Source: Fibrobacteria bacterium
Lineage (GTDB): Bacteria > Fibrobacterota > Fibrobacteria > UBA5070
Direction: 5' to 3'
DNA: 64,000 bases
Assembly: GCA_020633825.1 (NCBI GenBank)
Contig: JACKCV010000004.1
Span: forward strand, 186,001 to 250,000
Shown: positions 18,427 through 27,600 of the stretch, piece by piece
Numbering within the stretch: position 1 is the first letter of the stretch
Layout of the letters: each line of letters begins with the position of its first letter
Notes under the pieces: generated by a model
The model's input: only the letters and a program-made list of their open reading frames with translations
Databases searched by the model: none
What the model was told of the DNA's origin: nothing
Made by a program: the position numbers and the translations under genes

Positions 18427-21400
18427 TCAGAAGTTGTAGCGTAGTTGGGCTTGGGCCATGATCCTGTAGTTGATCTTGGACCCGTCTGGATCGGAAGGTG
18501 CCCAACTCTCGTTGCGCTGGTATTCGGACTTGAATTCCGCGACGAGCTTGGGCGTGAAGTTGTACGAGGCATTGGACCTCGCGTAAACTTTAGTATTCTC
18601 GCTGAGGGTCTGATCCTCCGCGATGCCGTCCTGGAGGACGTGCTGGGTTTTGCGGGCGTACGACCACCCCGCCCCGAAGTTCACGATCAGATCGTTGTCC
18701 AACCGCAGGAACCAGCGCAGGATCTGGATGCCTCGTTTGGTGGGCAGTCGGTAGGTCGCGGTGGCATCGTCCCCCACTTCGAAGTTGCGCGTGGCGGTCT
18801 GGCCCACCACCGAGAAGCAGCGCGCGGGCAATCCCGGGTACAAATCCCGGTAGTAGAAGGGGAGGTCGGGGTCCTGGCAGACACCGATCGCCAACGCAGG
18901 CTTTCCGGCAGAATCCGGATAGTTCCAGACCACGGCCTGTTTGTCGTAGTTCCAACCCCATCCCACCGACCAGTTCACGTTGTTGCCGAAACTCCAGTTC
19001 CCGTGGGTCTTGAAATTGAGGCCCACAAGGGGCTGGAAGCGGACCGTCTCGTTCTCCTCGTCGGCGATGATCTTGAAGGGGTGGACCGTGCGGGTGATTT
19101 CGTAGGTGGCCGAGTGGTTGGCCACCACGCTGGAGAAGAGCTTCTTGAGCAAGGAGAACCGATCGGCGAAATTGGCCAACTGCAACCCCACCGACACGCT
19201 GGGATCGGTGATCGAGGTGTCGACGTTGGAGGGGTCGATCCAGGACTCCGACCAGCTCTTCTGCCAACGAGCGGAGGGGCTCACAGAGAGCTGGACTCCC
19301 GGCACCGTGAAACTGGTATTGACGCTCAACTGGTAGGAACGGGTGGACTGCTGGGAGGAACGATCGGCATGGACGCGTTGCGGATCGCGCGAAGCCGGCA
19401 GGTACCAGTCCCCATCGCGATACACCGAAGGATCGTTCAACCTCCAGGGCTCGTATTGGCCCAGGCCGTTGCGGGAACGCGACCCCGTGACCAGGCTCCA
19501 GGGATCGCGCCATTGGCTCTCGTCCCCGAGGCCGCTCTGCCAGCGCCACCAACCCGCCTGATCCAGCCCTTCCTCCAGCTCCATGTAGCCCAGGGTCTGG
19601 TGGACGCCACCGGTGCGTGCATCCACGCCGTAGGTGAACCCGACCTGGTTGAACCGCCATTTTTCCATCGCCGAGCGCGTGGAGGACAGGGACTTGTCCC
19701 AGGAATCGGGCCCCAGAGCCTCCAGGGAACGGAACAGATCCCCGAACGACAGGGAGGTGTTGGCGGTGAAATTGTCCTGTTGATCCAATCGCCAGAACTG
19801 GTGGACGTTGGTGTCGAGGAAGACGGTGTCGCGCCGGGTGAGGGAATCGCGCGTGACGTACGGGCGCAGGGCTTCGCGGCGCGCCGAGGCGTTGGACCGG
19901 AAGGACGTGGAGGTGGACAGGAACGGGAGGATCTTGGGGCCGAAATCCATCTGCCAGGAGAAGGTTCGGAGGTTTTCGTTGCGCAGGAGACCAAGTTCCT
20001 GGGCGCGATCATCCCCCGGACCGCGCCGACCCGAATCGATCACGGTGGTGTCGAGGGCGAACAGGAGGGGGGTCGCCTCCCAGAGATGGGCGGGATTGAA
20101 TCGCTCCGCCTCGTCGATGTCGTTCCAGGCTCGATCGGTTCCCGCCTTGGCGGAGAATTTCAGGAAGTCCAGGAACTGCCAATCCGAGGAGAGGGAATGC
20201 CCCACGGAGGCGGAGCGGTCGAATTGGTGGGCGTAGATGGTGTCGACGCGAGGTTCGTTGGGACTGGTGGACAGGGATTCGACCCGGAACAGCATGGTGT
20301 TCCAATCCGGATCGAGTTCCGTTCGCTCGTGCTCGGTGTAGTCCAGGTTCAAGAGAGTCGCCGTGATCCGGGAAGGCCAGGGCTGGATCGCGAGATCGCC
20401 CACGAACGGCGGCACCCACGGCGATTTCCGCACCGAGGAGAAGGGGCGGTAGGTCGGGGTGGTGCTGGGCGAGAAATCGTAGTCGAGCTGCAATCCCTGG
20501 GTGTTGGTGGTGTCGCGGGATTCGGGGGCCAGACGCCCGGTCTCGGTCCAGCTCCACGCCAGGGTCGGACGGGCGAACAGGGTGTTGGTGAACACGGGCA
20601 TCCAACCCTCGCCGCGATCCCGTTGCCGCGACCAATTGGAGGAGAGCCCCCGGGTGACATCCAGCGTCTGGTAGTACTTGGAGTTGCGCGCCTTGCGATC
20701 GGTGCTGTCGCGGACCAGGTCGTCGTCCCACCAATCGGAAACCATTTCGGAAAGCCCGTCCCGGGAGAGGACCGCATCCGAACCCGGTCGTGCCCAAGGC
20801 CGCCGCAGCCCCGTGGAGTACCGGCCCTGCAGGGGCAATTGCGCGCCCCAGGACTCGGGGAGGAACTTGGCCAGATTCAGTCTGGAGCTGGTGGCGATGG
20901 CGATGTTCGAAGCCTGCTGGGAAAGCTTGGGCCGAGCCTGCCCCATGCGTACGAAATCCCCTTCGTTGTATTCGGCCGATGCCGAGAAATCAAGGAGGTC
21001 GGACATGTTGGTCTGGACCGAGGCGCGAAGAGCCGTTCCCAAGGACCGTTCGGGAGATTCCACCCGCAGGTCGTTGAGCCAGATCTCTCCCGTCTTCGCC
21101 CCGGAGGCGGACGGATTGGCCCGCACCCAGAATCGCACCCAATCCACCTGGGACAGGGATGGAGTGCCCTTCACCAGGATGGAGTCCCGTCGCTTGGAAA
21201 CATCCCCCCAGGAGATCATGTCCAGGCCGCGTCGGAACACGGAGTCCTTGGGAATCCCGGCCTCCTGACGGAGGTTCTGGAGCGTGGCGAGATCCTGCAG
21301 ATGGATCTGGACCTTGTTGTCGCGCCAGTTGGCTTCCATGCGATCGGTGCGCGCAGCGGCATCGTCGGTGCAGGCGGAGGACGCGGCGCCCAGGGGACAG

Positions 21401-24400
21401 TCCAGGGCCTCCGGCGAGAAGGAATACTCGTAGAAGGAAGTCGGGTTCTGCCAATCCCCGGTGCCGTACTGGACGCCGAGCCGGACCGGGGCATCCTGGC
21501 GTCCTTCGGAGGCGTGGTACACCAGGAGCACCAGGTCCCGGTAGAGGGTGAGGTCCCGGGAACGATCGAAGGCCCGGACCGCGATCCCGGAGTCGGCGAT
21601 TCCGGTGGCTCCCTCGAGTCCGAAGTCGGACCGCAGGTTGCGGTAGGCCAGGCGCAGGGATTGTTCGGCCAGGCGTGCTCCCGAACTGGCATCCTTGCTC
21701 TCGGGCACGTCCCAGGAGCGGTAGATGCCGAAATCGGTGGTGTTGTTCACCACCGAGACCTCCATCCGGGAAGAATCCGCCTGGATGATGGTGGAACTCC
21801 AGGAGCCGGCGGCGGTGAAGGAGGAGTCGGTGGTCAGGGTATCGTCGTTGAGGGAGAGGTGACCTCCCCCGCGCCACTGGTTCCCGACCAGGGCCATCCG
21901 AGCAATCTGGATGCCGTCCTGGAGACTGTTGCCGCCGAATTCGGACCCCACACCCGTGTACACCATGCGCATGGAGGCCAAGGAGTTCCAATCCGCGCCA
22001 CGTCCGCTCTGGAAGACGGAGTCCTCCAGGGGGATGCGGTACAGCCGCCATCCATTGCGGAGCTCGCGGAAGGGGGTTCGTCCTCTTCCACCGAGTTGGA
22101 TCGCGTAGCGGCTGAAGTTGTTGGCGCGATCCAGGGTGCCGTTGCGGTTGAGGTCTTCCGTGTCGAAGAAGCTGCCATACCCTCCGTCGGAGGAGCGATT
22201 GTTCCCTTCCGTCCCGTTGATGGAACGCCCTGGATCGGCGGCATCCGGATCGGGGACGAAATTGTCCCGACCGGGATCCCCCTGGAAGAGGGAGATGGGC
22301 GAACCATTGCAGGTTCCGAAGCAGCTCCAGGACACGCCCTGTTCGAGACTGTCCGGGGCGCCATCAAGCCCGAGATCGTTCCGGGCGACCCCGGTGAAGA
22401 CCCCCGAGACATCCACGTCTTCGCCATTGGGCCGACCGTTGGGAGCGGCTCCGGCGATGGATAGATCTTCGTCGATCTGCCCGAAATCGAAGAGCAGGAC
22501 CCCACCGGACCCGAAGGCGACCACCTCCAGGTACTTGGCATCGGAGTTGTCCGCCGTCCCCGCGGAAAAGGAGCGCATGATGCCGCCCCAGGAAGTGGTC
22601 CCCCCGACGATGTCGTTGGGGGCCAGACGCAGGCGCAGCACGTTCTGCCGGGCCGGAGCGTTGTCGCCGTCGCTGTGGTCGGGATAGATGCTGGCCAGCG
22701 CCCAGGAGGCGTTCGCGCTCCAGACGAATTCGCCGAGCCGCTTCCAGGAGTCGGTGTCGAAGGAGAGCCTGCCTTCGGGGAGGGCCGGCCCCAGGGGAGG
22801 GGAAGCCTGGAACCAGGAGGTGCGCGAGAGCGGGAACGACATTTCCTGACGCGCAGATTCGAAGTCGTCGACCAGGGCGTAGTCTTCGGTGTTCGGATCG
22901 TTCCAGCTCTGGGCGCCCTCCAGCTCGATCTTCCAGCGGGAGTCCCCCTTGGGTTTCACCAGGGGAACCTTGTCGGCGAGTTCGGTCATCCACTCGGCAT
23001 CGCCGGCCAGACTCATGTTCGCCCCCCACAGCCACGCCCGGTTGGGCTCGCGGTCGATCTGGGGGCGCGGGTCGGTGACGGTTTCCGAGCGGTACAGCAA
23101 CGTCGCACCCAGGCGGGAATCCGTCCCGATCCAGGGGAGCAACCAGTCGACGCGAGCCCCACCCACCGTCCGGGTCTCCAGACTGAAGAAGGGCGTGCAT
23201 TCATAATCCACCTGGATGTCCGCGGCCGGATCCTTCGCGCGATCGGACAGCAGGTAGATGGTTCCCGTGGCATAGCTCACATCGTAGTCCACCCCCTTCT
23301 GCAGGACCGTCGAACCATTGAGGGTGAGGACCTCCGATCCCTCCCGGATGTCCATGCAGTTCGATCCCGAGACGCTGGACATCCCCCCGTTGCCCACTTG
23401 GATCTTGTCGCTCTTGCCGCGCGCGAGGACTTCGATCTCGAAGGCGGGTGGGAAGTTGGAGCCTTGCACCTGGGCCAAGGCGCTGTCGTAGAGGGGAACT
23501 CGACCGTACCCGCGGAAGGGCTCCTCCTCGGGGAAGATCAGGGCGTTGTGCTCCCAGTCGAAGATCTTGTCGTCGTCGTAGCGAACGCGATCGTTCTCGT
23601 CGACCAGACCGAACACGCGAGCCCACTTGGTGCCAGCCTCGTTGACCTCGGGGTTGGCCCCCCCACCGGACTTCTGTCGCACGACGACCTTCACCTGCGG
23701 ACGATCCGCCGGCGCCACCGAAGGAAGCCGGTAATACCGGTTGCGCAGCTGCAGACGACGGAGATCGGGGGAATCCATGGTGTTGTCCCTCAGGAGGACC
23801 AGGGAGGCCGTGGCGCCAGAAACGCTCCCCCAGGATTTTTCGTCCTGCCACACGGCGCCGATCGCCTCGTCGGTGGCGCTCCCGCGGGGATTGATGCGCA
23901 CGACCCCCCGATCCCACCACCAATCCTGGCCTTCTTCGAGCCGACGCCATTTCTCGTTTTCCGCGGTCTTCAAGCCCGTGGGTCGCGGGAAGGAGTCGTA
24001 GACCGTGGCCGTCGCGGTGTAGAACGGTTTCCACTCCGGCCGACGCGACAACTGGTCCCCACGGACGCGCTGGAAGAGTGTCAACCCTCCGGCGGGGGCC
24101 GGAGTCCCCTCCGGGTCCAGGGCATTCTCGCGCCACTTCCTGCGGTAGGTCTGGTTGAGGAACAGGTCGCGGGGGGGGATGGGAAGCGCATTGTCCTGGA
24201 TGGTGGTGCGGGATTCGGTGGCTCCGCGACCGAGCTTCTGCCGTTGGCGTTCCCCGTTCTCGGCGCCGCCCACGACCGTGAGGTCCACGTCGCCGAATCG
24301 CATCCGCGCCATGAGCCCCACCAGACCGGTCGCGGCGTAGTTGTATCCCGTCAGTTGCGAGCCCGGCAGATTGAGGGCGATCTGACCGAAGGCCGCCTCC

Positions 24401-25131
24401 TGGAGGATGTCGTCCTCAGTGTCTTCCGGCTTTTCGCCGGCGTAGCGGATCTGGAGCATCTGGCTCTGGTTGGCCCCGAACCCGTCTTCGGTCCAGTTGA
24501 GGGTCACCGTGATCAGGCGCCCGATCGAACCGGTCAGGAAGATGTTGGGAATCTGTTCCGGAATGATGTCCGGAACCCGGTTGGCGGTGCCTTCCTTCTC
24601 CTCGATGTTGTTCCAGTAGGATTCCGCCCGGAGGCTGAGCGTATAGTTACCGGTCAGGGTCAGGGCGGGCTTGGCTACACCCAAACGCTTGGCCCAATCG
24701 GGAATGCGGACCGGGAGCTCGAACCGGTTTCCGGCATCGGCGACCGAATCCCGGAAACTCCTCATGGAATCCAGCTCGCGCAACCAGCCGACCTCCTGGC
24801 CGGCGGCGGCGAGATCCGCCAGGTAGTCGGACAATTCATCGTAGTGGGCTTGCCAAAGGACGATGGAATCGATTCCCAGGTTGGGATCGGCGGGAAGGTA
24901 GCGGACGATGTCGACGGCTCGGGTGTCGAATCCGATCCGAAACTCGGTGACCACGGGGCTGTGGGCGGGCTTGAGGAGAGCTTCCCGAGGAAGCGATTCG
25001 TCGAAGGGGCGCGAAGGCCCGGGCAGGGGCACGACGGGAGGCGCTCCGACCTGACCCGGGGAACGCACGGCTCCCGCGGCGACCAGGGTGGCCACGAGGA
25101 GGGCGACGGTCTGGCGAGAGGGTCCTCTCAA
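18427..25131 (-). CDS. sprA: SprA-like outer-membrane translocon of the type IX secretion system
   Basis: About 2234 residues, close to the roughly 2400 of flavobacterial SprA. The start is taken as TTG at 25131, with GAGG five bases upstream and directly before a signal peptide (RGPSRQTVALLVATLVAAGA). The frame stays open to 25344, and ATGs at 25203 and 25224 are alternatives with poor binding sites. The SprA_N-type region is clear: RLITVTLNWTEDGFGANQS, then a YAGEKPEDTEDDI segment, then AFGQIALNLPGSQL. A long beta-barrel-like part follows and the protein ends in Phe (AQLRYNF). SprA forms the 36-strand channel that exports proteins bearing C-terminal sorting domains. Other T9SS genes are not in the window. 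Confidence 0.88.
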   Translation of the reverse strand: MRGPSRQTVALLVATLVAAGAVRSPGQVGAPPVVPLPGPSRPFDESLPREALLKPAHSPVVTEFRIGFDTRAVDIVRYLPADPNLGIDSIVLWQAHYDELSDYLADLAAAGQEVGWLRELDSMRSFRDSVADAGNRFELPVRIPDWAKRLGVAKPALTLTGNYTLSLRAESYWNNIEEKEGTANRVPDIIPEQIPNIFLTGSIGRLITVTLNWTEDGFGANQSQMLQIRYAGEKPEDTEDDILQEAAFGQIALNLPGSQLTGYNYAATGLVGLMARMRFGDVDLTVVGGAENGERQRQKLGRGATESRTTIQDNALPIPPRDLFLNQTYRRKWRENALDPEGTPAPAGGLTLFQRVRGDQLSRRPEWKPFYTATATVYDSFPRPTGLKTAENEKWRRLEEGQDWWWDRGVVRINPRGSATDEAIGAVWQDEKSWGSVSGATASLVLLRDNTMDSPDLRRLQLRNRYYRLPSVAPADRPQVKVVVRQKSGGGANPEVNEAGTKWARVFGLVDENDRVRYDDDKIFDWEHNALIFPEEEPFRGYGRVPLYDSALAQVQGSNFPPAFEIEVLARGKSDKIQVGNGGMSSVSGSNCMDIREGSEVLTLNGSTVLQKGVDYDVSYATGTIYLLSDRAKDPAADIQVDYECTPFFSLETRTVGGARVDWLLPWIGTDSRLGATLLYRSETVTDPRPQIDREPNRAWLWGANMSLAGDAEWMTELADKVPLVKPKGDSRWKIELEGAQSWNDPNTEDYALVDDFESARQEMSFPLSRTSWFQASPPLGPALPEGRLSFDTDSWKRLGEFVWSANASWALASIYPDHSDGDNAPARQNVLRLRLAPNDIVGGTTSWGGIMRSFSAGTADNSDAKYLEVVAFGSGGVLLFDFGQIDEDLSIAGAAPNGRPNGEDVDVSGVFTGVARNDLGLDGAPDSLEQGVSWSCFGTCNGSPISLFQGDPGRDNFVPDPDAADPGRSINGTEGNNRSSDGGYGSFFDTEDLNRNGTLDRANNFSRYAIQLGGRGRTPFRELRNGWRLYRIPLEDSVFQSGRGADWNSLASMRMVYTGVGSEFGGNSLQDGIQIARMALVGNQWRGGGHLSLNDDTLTTDSSFTAAGSWSSTIIQADSSRMEVSVVNNTTDFGIYRSWDVPESKDASSGARLAEQSLRLAYRNLRSDFGLEGATGIADSGIAVRAFDRSRDLTLYRDLVLLVYHASEGRQDAPVRLGVQYGTGDWQNPTSFYEYSFSPEALDCPLGAASSACTDDAAARTDRMEANWRDNKVQIHLQDLATLQNLRQEAGIPKDSVFRRGLDMISWGDVSKRRDSILVKGTPSLSQVDWVRFWVRANPSASGAKTGEIWLNDLRVESPERSLGTALRASVQTNMSDLLDFSASAEYNEGDFVRMGQARPKLSQQASNIAIATSSRLNLAKFLPESWGAQLPLQGRYSTGLRRPWARPGSDAVLSRDGLSEMVSDWWDDDLVRDSTDRKARNSKYYQTLDVTRGLSSNWSRQRDRGEGWMPVFTNTLFARPTLAWSWTETGRLAPESRDTTNTQGLQLDYDFSPSTTPTYRPFSSVRKSPWVPPFVGDLAIQPWPSRITATLLNLDYTEHERTELDPDWNTMLFRVESLSTSPNEPRVDTIYAHQFDRSASVGHSLSSDWQFLDFLKFSAKAGTDRAWNDIDEAERFNPAHLWEATPLLFALDTTVIDSGRRGPGDDRAQELGLLRNENLRTFSWQMDFGPKILPFLSTSTSFRSNASARREALRPYVTRDSLTRRDTVFLDTNVHQFWRLDQQDNFTANTSLSFGDLFRSLEALGPDSWDKSLSSTRSAMEKWRFNQVGFTYGVDARTGGVHQTLGYMELEEGLDQAGWWRWQSGLGDESQWRDPWSLVTGSRSRNGLGQYEPWRLNDPSVYRDGDWYLPASRDPQRVHADRSSQQSTRSYQLSVNTSFTVPGVQLSVSPSARWQKSWSESWIDPSNVDTSITDPSVSVGLQLANFADRFSLLKKLFSSVVANHSATYEITRTVHPFKIIADEENETVRFQPLVGLNFKTHGNWSFGNNVNWSVGWGWNYDKQAVVWNYPDSAGKPALAIGVCQDPDLPFYYRDLYPGLPARCFSVVGQTATRNFEVGDDATATYRLPTKRGIQILRWFLRLDNDLIVNFGAGWSYARKTQHVLQDGIAEDQTLSENTKVYARSNASYNFTPKLVAEFKSEYQRNESWAPSDPDGSKINYRIMAQAQLRYNF

Positions 25132-25306
25132 TGGTGCCTCGGGACAGCGGTGGATGAGGGGAAGGTGGACCTTCCCCGCGATGAGGACTCGGCGCTCCCG
25201 CATCGGGAGATGCGGTGAAACCATCGCTCGGAACCGCTCAAAGTACCCGTTTGCGGTCGAAAAAAACAGATCTCGCTCCGTTTCCCACCACTTCGGAGAG
25301 CTTGGG

Positions 25307-26176
25307 TCAAGCCCCCCAACGCTCCGCAAGCCCCTGGAAGACATCGATGCGGCGATCGCGGAAGAAGGGCCAGAGATGACGCGTCTTCCCGATGCGATCC
25401 CTCGGGCAATCCACCACCCTCACCTCCTCGGCACCGTGGGACGATTGCTCCAGCACCCGACCTTCCGGCTCGGCCACGAACGATCCACCCCAGAATTCCA
25501 GGCGTCCCTCCCGACCGACCCGGTTCACCGCGGCGACGTAGATGCCGTTGGCGATGGCGTGGGCGCGCATGGAGGTCTGCCAGGCGTCGTATTGGACCGG
25601 GCGGATATCGGGATTTTCCAGGTCGTCCCAACCGATGGCCGTGGGGTACACGATCAGGTCGGCCCCCTGCATGGCGGTCAGTCGAGCCGCTTCGGGGAAC
25701 CACTGATCCCAGCAGATCAAGACCCCGATCCGCCCGGCAGCCGTATCGAAGGCCTGGAATCCCAGATCCCCGGGCGTGAAGTAGAACTTCTCGTCGAATC
25801 CGGGATCCTGGGGGATGTGCATCTTGCGGTACAACCCCGCCAACGTTCCGTCGGCGTCGGCGACGACGGCGGTGTTGTGGTACAGTCCCGTGGCTCGCTT
25901 CTCGAAGAGCGACCCCACGATCACGCACCCCAGTTCGCGGGCCAGGCGCAATAGCCTGCCCGTGGTCGGGCCATCGGGGACCGCCTCCGCCCTTTCGAAC
26001 TCGCGGGGGTCCTGGCCCTGGCAGAAATAGGGGCCCAGGAAGAGTTCCTGGCTCACCAGCACGGTCGCGCCCGCCCGGGCTCCTTCACGAGCCTGGCTTT
26101 CGAATCGTTTCCAGCAGATTTCAGGATCCTCGTGGCCAGCATGCTGGCACAAGGCGACGCGGAGGGGAAGACTCAT
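25307..26176 (-). CDS. aguB: N-carbamoylputrescine amidase (nitrilase superfamily)
   Basis: 289 residues with the nitrilase Glu-Lys-Cys triad: Glu44 (SQELFLGPYF), Lys118 (YRKMHIPQD) and Cys155 (LICWDQWFPE). Full-length identity pattern, including QAFDTAAGRIGVLICWDQW and IYVAAVNRVG, is that of AguB, which hydrolyses N-carbamoylputrescine to putrescine, CO2 and ammonia in the agmatine route. The ATG at 26176 has GGAG five bases upstream and overlaps the aroC stop by four bases. An upstream extension to 26758 is an aroC shadow. The agmatine deiminase partner (aguA) is not in the window. Confidence 0.92.
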   Translation of the reverse strand: MSLPLRVALCQHAGHEDPEICWKRFESQAREGARAGATVLVSQELFLGPYFCQGQDPREFERAEAVPDGPTTGRLLRLARELGCVIVGSLFEKRATGLYHNTAVVADADGTLAGLYRKMHIPQDPGFDEKFYFTPGDLGFQAFDTAAGRIGVLICWDQWFPEAARLTAMQGADLIVYPTAIGWDDLENPDIRPVQYDAWQTSMRAHAIANGIYVAAVNRVGREGRLEFWGGSFVAEPEGRVLEQSSHGAEEVRVVDCPRDRIGKTRHLWPFFRDRRIDVFQGLAERWGA

Positions 26177-27306
26177 GGGGACTCCGGGGAAGGAGGGGGA
26201 AAGAGGGCCGCTCGGGAGCGGTGCAGAAGGAACAGATCGGCCAGGACGAGGGCGGCCATGGCCTCCACGATCGGGACGGCCCGAGGTACCACACAGGGAT
26301 CGTGTCTTCCCTTGGCGGCGAGGACCGCGGCCTGCCCCTGTTTGTCGACCGTGTTCTGGGGGGAACTGATGGTGGCGGTGGGCTTGAAGGCGATGCGGCA
26401 GTCGAGAGGTGCCCCGACGGTGATCCCTCCCTGCACTCCTCCGGAAGCGTTGGAGGCCATCCCGATGCCAGCCCTTCCCGTCGGATGCGGAGCAGGCAGA
26501 GGCTGGAAGGAGTCGTTGTGCACACTCCCCCGCAACAGGGATCCGGCGAACCCGGAACCGATTTCGAAGCCTTTGGTGGCAGGTAGGGAGAGCATCGCCT
26601 TGGCGAGTTCGGCTTCGACACGATCGAAGACGGGCTCCCCGACCCCCGCGGGAGGATTCACCACCACGAGTCGGACCACCCCTCCGACGGAATCGCCGTC
26701 TCCGCGGGCTCGATGCACGGCCTCTTCCATCCGGGCAGACGCACCCGGATCGGGGCAACGCACCAAGGACGCCTCCACCTGTTCCAAGGTCACCGCAAGA
26801 GGCTCGGCAATCGAGGCCTCGACGGTTTCGATGCGCTCCACCCAGGCCAGAATCCTCGTCCCGCAGGCACGTTCGAGCAACGATTTGGCCAAGGCCCCGG
26901 CCGCGACTCTCCCGATGGTTTCACGGGCGCTCGATCGCCCCCCGCCGCGATGGTCCCGGAAGCCGTATTTCATGTCGTAGGCGAGATCGGCATGGGAGGG
27001 GCGATACATCCGCTCCATCTCCGAATAGTCGCCGGACCTCTGATCTGCATTGCGGACCATCAGCCCGACGGGGGTTCCGGTGGTCAAGCCCTGGAAGACC
27101 CCCGAAAGGATCTCCACCACATCGCCTTCCTTGCGTTGTGTCGTCAGCTTGTTCTGCCCGGGGCGTCGGCGATCCAGCTCCGCCTGGAGAGAATCCCGAT
27201 CGACGGGAAGCCCTGCCGGCAACCCGTCCACGATGCACCCCACTGCCACTCCATGGCTTTCGCCATAGGTGGCTACCCGCAGCAATCGGCCAAAAACATT
27301 TCCCAT
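26173..27306 (-). CDS. aroC: chorismate synthase
   Basis: 377 residues, normal for the family. Signatures are the N-terminal GRLLRVATYGESHG (YGESHG at 14-19), RRRPGQNKLTTQRKE, GRSSARETIGRVAAGALAK, LPATKGFEIGSGF, and the C-terminal VLAAKGRHDPCVVPRAVPIVEAMAAL. The enzyme makes chorismate from 5-enolpyruvylshikimate 3-phosphate using reduced FMN, the last step of the shikimate pathway. The start was set at 27306, where homology begins; the 32 codons upstream show no homology. The stop overlaps the aguB start (ATGA). It is divergent from trhP across a region holding an 18-bp palindrome. Confidence 0.95.
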   Translation of the reverse strand: MGNVFGRLLRVATYGESHGVAVGCIVDGLPAGLPVDRDSLQAELDRRRPGQNKLTTQRKEGDVVEILSGVFQGLTTGTPVGLMVRNADQRSGDYSEMERMYRPSHADLAYDMKYGFRDHRGGGRSSARETIGRVAAGALAKSLLERACGTRILAWVERIETVEASIAEPLAVTLEQVEASLVRCPDPGASARMEEAVHRARGDGDSVGGVVRLVVVNPPAGVGEPVFDRVEAELAKAMLSLPATKGFEIGSGFAGSLLRGSVHNDSFQPLPAPHPTGRAGIGMASNASGGVQGGITVGAPLDCRIAFKPTATISSPQNTVDKQGQAAVLAAKGRHDPCVVPRAVPIVEAMAALVLADLFLLHRSRAALFPPPSPESP

Positions 27307-27408
27307 GACCAGGAAAGGTAGACGGTCGATTGCGGCCTCGAGCGCCCAAGGTTTGGGCCATGTTCCTCGAAGTCGGGAAGCTGGAGCCAAAAAAATCTTC
27401 AAAGGCTA

Positions 27409-27437
27409 TTGACTTCCACATAACTTAAGCTTAAGTT
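27409..27437 (+). promoter_or_regulatory. sigma-70-type promoter candidate
   Basis: TTGACT at 27409-27414 and TAAGTT at 27432-27437 are separated by exactly 17 bases, predicting a start near 27444. The -10 keeps only the three most conserved positions (T1, A2, T6). The downstream stem-loop and terminator support real transcription from here. Confidence 0.5.
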
Positions 27438-27438
27438 A
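27421..27438. promoter_or_regulatory. perfect 18-bp palindrome, candidate operator
   Basis: TAACTTAAGCTTAAGTTA is its own reverse complement and is strikingly AT-rich in this genome. It fills the -10 to spacer part of the promoter at 27409 and lies 115 bases upstream of aroC. TTAAG also recurs at six-base steps. A dimeric repressor site is the simplest reading; the protein is unknown. Confidence 0.5.
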
Positions 27439-27443
27439 AGTGC

Positions 27444-27520
27444 AGGTGATCGCCGTTTTGCGCGGGGAATTGGCGGCGACACCCTTTGGGCCCTGGGTTT
27501 ACCCAGGGCCCCTTTTTTTT
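27444..27520 (+). ncRNA. candidate small RNA or trhP leader
   Basis: From the predicted start near 27444 to the end of the T-run the RNA would be about 77 bases and nearly all structured. The first stem pairs GGTG-A-TCGCC (27445-27454) with GGCGACACC (27475-27483), leaving one bulged A. The second is the terminator. No ORF with a credible start lies inside, and no plus-strand gene precedes it that would need this terminator. It may be a free small RNA or a terminated leader of trhP, 80 bases further on. I do not recognise a known riboswitch. Confidence 0.45.
27488..27520 (+). terminator. strong intrinsic terminator
   Basis: A perfect 10-bp GC stem (GGGCCCTGGG at 27488-27497 with CCCAGGGCCC at 27502-27511), loop TTTA, followed by C and eight T residues. 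It points along the plus strand. Confidence 0.9.
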
Positions 27521-27600
27521 ATCCTCGCAAGCCAAAACGCCCCACCCTCCTTCTCGACCTCGTTCCCGATCCCCTCCACGGGGGATCCAAGGTGACCTCC

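Noticed and set aside
18445..25218. Plus-strand open frames of 1339 and 847 codons antisense to sprA
   Set aside because: Same antisense effect; sprA has recognised domains and a signal peptide.
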